From the NCBI GenBank assembly GCA_026122915.1, contig JAGIXO010000082.1:1-7711 (forward strand): DNA of 7,711 bases, given 5' to 3'. Below are positions 5,480 to 7,711 of the stretch, piece after piece. The notes beneath the pieces were generated by a model. That model did no database searches, was not told the origin of the DNA, and was given only the letters and a program-made list of their open reading frames with translations. Both the position numbers and the translations under genes were made by a program. How positions within the stretch are numbered: position 1 is the stretch's first letter; each line of letters opens with the position of its first letter. The DNA is from Candidatus Electronema nielsenii. Its GTDB lineage: Bacteria; Desulfobacterota; Desulfobulbia; Desulfobulbales; Desulfobulbaceae.

Positions 5480-5498
5480 GTTAAGGAAGAGATATTTC

Positions 5499-5565
5499 AA
5501 AGCAGGTAACTGGCGCGGAGGAAAGCCCGGACATAGTGTTGGCGGCGGCCAGAGTTTCCTGTTTT
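5499..5565 (+). promoter_or_regulatory. Structured 5' leader RNA, candidate cis-regulatory element
   Basis: The leader can fold into one long hairpin. AAAGCAGG (5499-5506) pairs with CCTGTTTT (5558-5565), and after an internal loop CTGGC (5510-5514) pairs with GCCAG (5548-5552). G/C pairs then close a GC-rich apical region that contains GGAGGAAAGCCCGG. The 3' partner sequence TTTCCTGT is tandemly duplicated (5555-5562 and 5563-5570), so CAGG has two alternative partners just before the ribosome site GGAG at 5574-5577. I do not recognise a known riboswitch class; GAGGAAAG resembles a conserved piece of RNase P RNA but the rest is absent. Regulation of translation is inference. Confidence 0.4.
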
Positions 5566-5585
5566 CCTGTTATGGAGAAAAAACT

Positions 5586-6032
5586 ATGAAAATAACATTT
5601 CGCATTATAGCCCCGCTTTTGTTAGGCTGCGCTTTACTGGTTTCCAGCCTTGTTTCAGCAGAAGAAATGTTAACCTGCGGTGGCGACAGCGGACATCGTC
5701 CTGCTGTCCGTAAAATTAAAGCAACGGTGGATGCACCGGGGATTGCCATTAAAACAGGCAGCGAGGCCGAACAAGATCAGTGGACGTATAACATCACCAA
5801 TACTGGCAACGTCAAGCTGACTAATGTCCAAGTGACTGACGAGCGGTTCACCAAAATCAGCTGTCAGCATGATGTGTTAGATGTAGGTGAATCAATGGGG
5901 TGTACTGCATCTGGGCCATCAGAAATTGCCGAGACTACGAACATGGGTTGCGCGGTTGCTGATCATGTCGTTTACAACGAAGTTGGCGTAACCGTGACAA
6001 CCAAGGGTGATTGCGTTGCCGCAATGCACTAA
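5586..6032 (+). CDS. Small secreted protein with a single DUF11/DUF7507-type beta-sandwich repeat
   Basis: The start is the ATG at 5586, preceded by GGAG with an eight-base spacer. The reading frame stays open upstream, but that part covers the promoter and leader and is not credible as protein. The 148-residue product has a Sec signal peptide (about 1-25, ending LVSA-E). Residues 43-140 read like one repeat of the DUF11/DUF7507 class: WTYNITNTGNVKLTNVQVTD at 66-85, then ISCQHDVLDVGESMGCTASG at 91-110. This corresponds to the family's usual NTGN..LTNV.V.D..., C...LAPGES..CTA pattern. Such domains are extracellular Ig-like folds usually found in long tandem arrays of surface proteins; here there is only one. 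Cysteines at 31, 93, 106, 122 and 143 could form disulfides. LLGC at 12-15 looks faintly like a lipobox, but the hydrophobic core continues past it. It is divergent from the CsgG-like operon; a shared role is possible but not shown. Confidence 0.75.
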   Translation: MKITFRIIAPLLLGCALLVSSLVSAEEMLTCGGDSGHRPAVRKIKATVDAPGIAIKTGSEAEQDQWTYNITNTGNVKLTNVQVTDERFTKISCQHDVLDVGESMGCTASGPSEIAETTNMGCAVADHVVYNEVGVTVTTKGDCVAAMH

Positions 6033-6076
6033 TCTGGTAAACTGCATCACAGTTAGTTATACAGCTAAAAATTTTG

Positions 6077-6130
6077 CTCCGTTCAAAGGGACACTTCGTT
6101 GATCAACGGAGAGTCCCTTGTTTAATTTCA
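6077..6130 (+). terminator. Stem-loop terminator after the DUF11-like gene, with an overlapping alternative hairpin
   Basis: AAGGGAC (6086-6092) pairs with GTCCCTT (6113-6119). The intervening bases nearly complete the helix through CGTTG/CAACG around the palindrome CGTTGATCAACG, and GTTTAATTT follows. That is a good intrinsic-terminator shape about 50 bases after the stop at 6032. CTCCGTT at 6077-6083 can instead pair with AACGGAG at 6105-6111, which would break the terminator stem. Confidence 0.6.
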
Positions 6131-6184
6131 GCCTATTAAAGCCCACCTGTTTGTGCCATAGCATTACTCATTCTTAGATAACCC

Positions 6185-7528
6185 ATGAGTCATCCTTCCC
6201 TCCTTATTGCCGGAACCCACTCTGGTTGCGGTAAAACCACTGTCACCCTCGGCATCATGGCAGCACTACGCCAGCGCGGGTTCACGGTGCAGCCCTTCAA
6301 GTGCGGCCCGGATTTCATCGACCCTACCCTGCATCTATTAGCCACTGGGCAGATTTCGCGCAACCTTGACATCCGCATGTGTGGCCCAGAGTACGTGCGG
6401 CAAGTCTTCGCCAGCCATGCTCCGACAACGGACGGCGCGGCTATCTCGGTGATCGAAGGAGTGATGGGCCTCTTTGATGGCGGCAGTGGCTCTGCGGCAG
6501 AACTGGCTGTGCTGCTCAACGTACCGGTGTTGCTGGTGTTAGATGTGTGTGCGGCAGCAGAGAGTGCAGCAGCCGTGGTCAAGGGTTTCGAGAGCCTTGA
6601 TCCTCGCGTCCAGCTGGCTGGGGTGATCTTCAATCAGGTGGGCAGTACAAAACATTTCCAAATGGTGAGCGAGGCGGTCAAGGCGCATTGCCAAGCGGAG
6701 ATCATCGGCTCGCTGCCCCGTGAAACCGGCATCAGCCTGCCCTCGCGTCACCTTGGCCTGCATCTTGGCACTGAGGTTGCTCTCAATCGACAACAGCTGA
6801 TTAGTCTGATCGAAAAGCATCTTGACCTTGACCGTCTCATTCAGATAGCTGGAGAAGCCCAAGTTCCCGCAGTGCCGCCTATCACTCTACCATCAAAACC
6901 GGGCGGCAAAGTGCGTCTCGGTTTAGCTTGGGACGAGGCATTTTGTTTTTATTATCAAGACAACCTCGACCTGCTCACCGCTGCTGGAGCCGAGCTTGTT
7001 CTCTTTAGCCCTCTGCACGACAAGGTACTCCCAGAAAACGTAGATGGCCTCTATTTCGGCGGCGGTTATCCTGAGTTGTACGCGGCGCAGCTTGCTGCTA
7101 ACCGGACGTTGCGCGAGCAAATTTTAGTCTTTTCTCGCGCAGGCAGGCCAGTGTATGGTGAATGCGGTGGTTTCATGTACCTGTGCGAGGCAATTGTTGA
7201 TAACGAAGGCCACCAACAACCAATGGTCGGGGTTTATCCAGTAATCACCCGCATGAGTCAGCGACTACGGCGACTCGGTTACTGCGAGGCAGAGCTACGC
7301 GAAGACAGTTTGCTTGGCTCGGCTGGCAGCCTTCTCTACGGCCACGAATTCCATTACTCCGAGATTGACCCCATGCCTGAGCAAGTGCGGCGCATCTACA
7401 CGCTCGATGACGGCAGAGCTGAAGGCTATTTGATCAACAAAACCTTAGCCGGGTATGTCCACCTGCACTGGGGCAGAACCCCGGAAGCAGCGAAGCAGTT
7501 TGTTCAGGCGATGGTTGATAATTCATAG
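6185..7528 (+). CDS. cbiA: Cobyrinic acid a,c-diamide synthase (CbiA/CobB family)
   Basis: ATP- and glutamine-dependent amidation of the a- and c-side-chain carboxylates of cobyrinate, a cytoplasmic step of cobalamin synthesis. The 447-residue length is normal for the family. The N-terminal synthetase domain shows the P-loop-like GTHSGCGKTTVT (10-21), PFKCGPDFIDPTLH (37-50) and EGVMGLFDG (91-99). A linker near 225-240 leads to the class I glutamine amidotransferase domain: LAWDEAFCFYY (247-257), GLYFGGGYPEL (288-298), the nucleophile Cys327 in YGECGGFMYL, and the C-terminal GYVHLHWG, where His426 or His428 completes the triad. The closely related CfbB (Ni-sirohydrochlorin a,c-diamide synthase of F430 synthesis) cannot be excluded by motif alone but is restricted to methane-type archaea. 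No good Shine-Dalgarno precedes the ATG; the start fits the conserved N-terminus. No other cobalamin genes and no cobalamin riboswitch are visible in the window. Confidence 0.93.
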   Translation: MSHPSLLIAGTHSGCGKTTVTLGIMAALRQRGFTVQPFKCGPDFIDPTLHLLATGQISRNLDIRMCGPEYVRQVFASHAPTTDGAAISVIEGVMGLFDGGSGSAAELAVLLNVPVLLVLDVCAAAESAAAVVKGFESLDPRVQLAGVIFNQVGSTKHFQMVSEAVKAHCQAEIIGSLPRETGISLPSRHLGLHLGTEVALNRQQLISLIEKHLDLDRLIQIAGEAQVPAVPPITLPSKPGGKVRLGLAWDEAFCFYYQDNLDLLTAAGAELVLFSPLHDKVLPENVDGLYFGGGYPELYAAQLAANRTLREQILVFSRAGRPVYGECGGFMYLCEAIVDNEGHQQPMVGVYPVITRMSQRLRRLGYCEAELREDSLLGSAGSLLYGHEFHYSEIDPMPEQVRRIYTLDDGRAEGYLINKTLAGYVHLHWGRTPEAAKQFVQAMVDNS

Positions 7529-7572
7529 CAGCAGGCCGTAACGAACGAAGAAGTATTGAGAAAGTACAAGAG

Positions 7573-7596
7573 GCTGCCACAAGGCGGCTTTTTTTT
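7573..7596 (+). terminator. Strong intrinsic terminator after cbiA
   Basis: GCTGCC (7573-7578) pairs with GGCGGC (7583-7588) with one G-U pair around the tetraloop ACAA, and eight T follow directly. It lies 44 bases after the cbiA stop and should end that transcript. Confidence 0.85.
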
Positions 7597-7696
7597 ATTG
7601 CTAATCTTACGCATTCCCGGTAGTGGTAAAGATGAAGTATTTTCTAATTGGTCGCATCTCGGCCTTTCAGCTATCTCCTGCGGAGGACAGGAAATC

Positions 7697-7711
7697 ATGA
7701 TTGAATCTATC
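7697..7711 (+). CDS. Possible start of the next gene (first five codons only)
   Basis: An ATG at 7697 is preceded by GGAGG (7682-7686, ten bases away) and by AGGA four bases away, and the frame (MIESI) runs off the window. The same frame is open all the way back to the cbiA stop, so a start further upstream is possible. Too little sequence to assign a family. Confidence 0.35.

Larger units (their letters stand above)
5138..5585. other. 448-base divergent intergenic regulatory region
   Basis: No protein gene is supported here. It separates the leftward fibre-like operon from the rightward secreted-protein gene. It holds a promoter for each direction, direct repeats around both promoters, two palindromes and a structured leader RNA; each is listed separately. 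The stretch 5291-5385 otherwise shows only a short CTTTTCAAAAG palindrome (5343-5353) and nothing else I can assign. Confidence 0.7.

Noticed and set aside
5515..5552. RNase P RNA fragment, suggested by GGAGGAAAGCCCGG
   Set aside because: Only a short piece of the conserved 5' core resembles it. The paired 3' conserved regions and the usual ~350-base length are missing.
5499..5570. Cyclic-di-GMP (GEMM), cobalamin or SAM-type riboswitch
   Set aside because: None of the defining conserved cores of these classes is present, so the leader is reported only as an unassigned structured RNA.
5451..5585. N-terminal extension of the DUF11-like protein back to a TTG at 5451
   Set aside because: The frame is open, but this stretch contains the -35/-10 promoter and the structured leader. 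The ATG at 5586 has a GGAG site and starts a proper signal peptide.
5572..5589. Five-codon upstream ORF (MEKKL) whose stop overlaps the ATG at 5586
   Set aside because: It has no ribosome site of its own and its codons are the ribosome-binding region of the main gene; probably incidental.
6190..6862. Two minus-strand open frames inside cbiA
   Set aside because: They lie opposite conserved cbiA codons, have Ser/Arg/Pro-rich low-complexity products and show no start signals.
1..7711. CRISPR array, tRNA, rRNA, insertion sequence, transposase or integrase
   Set aside because: No regularly spaced repeats, tRNA-like cloverleaf, transposase motif or terminal inverted repeats were seen.

Overview
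The window reads as bacterial chromosome from a Gram-negative organism: lipoprotein and Sec signal peptides, an outer-membrane CsgG-type pore candidate, and a Lpp/peptidoglycan-type YkuD enzyme. The mix of a KamA-type radical SAM enzyme, a CbiA-type cobyrinate amidase and kinesin-light-chain-like TPRs would fit an anaerobic Desulfobacterota (Desulfobulbales-like) genome. That placement is inference from gene content and gestalt, not from any marker gene.

Layout. Positions 1-1402 (+): the 3' end of a TPR protein overlaps by 4 bases (ATGA) a lysine 2,3-aminomutase-like radical SAM gene. Positions 1423-2232 (-): a secreted YafK/DpaA-type YkuD-domain protein, convergent with the aminomutase. Positions 2345-5137 (-): an AT-richer block read from right to left. 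It starts with two paralogous small secreted repeat proteins (4706-5137 and 4050-4484), then a third small secreted protein (3691-4023), then a CsgG/HfaB-like outer-membrane lipoprotein with a C-terminal extension resembling a peptidoglycan-binding domain. Positions 5138-5585: a 448-base divergent regulatory region with sigma70-like promoters on both strands, direct repeats, palindromes and a structured leader. Positions 5586-6032 (+): a secreted single-domain protein of the DUF11/DUF7507 repeat type. Positions 6185-7528 (+): cobyrinic acid a,c-diamide synthase, followed by a strong intrinsic terminator and the possible first codons of a further gene.

The most interesting part is the 2345-5137 block. 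A CsgG/HfaB-type exporter, two paralogous repeat proteins and a third small secreted protein look like an uncharacterised curli- or holdfast-anchor-like surface-fibre system. No recognisable CsgA, CsgB, CsgE, CsgF, HfaA or HfaD is present. All three small proteins end with a cysteine as the penultimate residue. The repeat-protein promoter is flanked by near-identical direct repeats, suggesting dedicated control. The flanking metabolic genes (kamA, cbiA) are visibly more GC-rich, so the block may be an accessory insertion.
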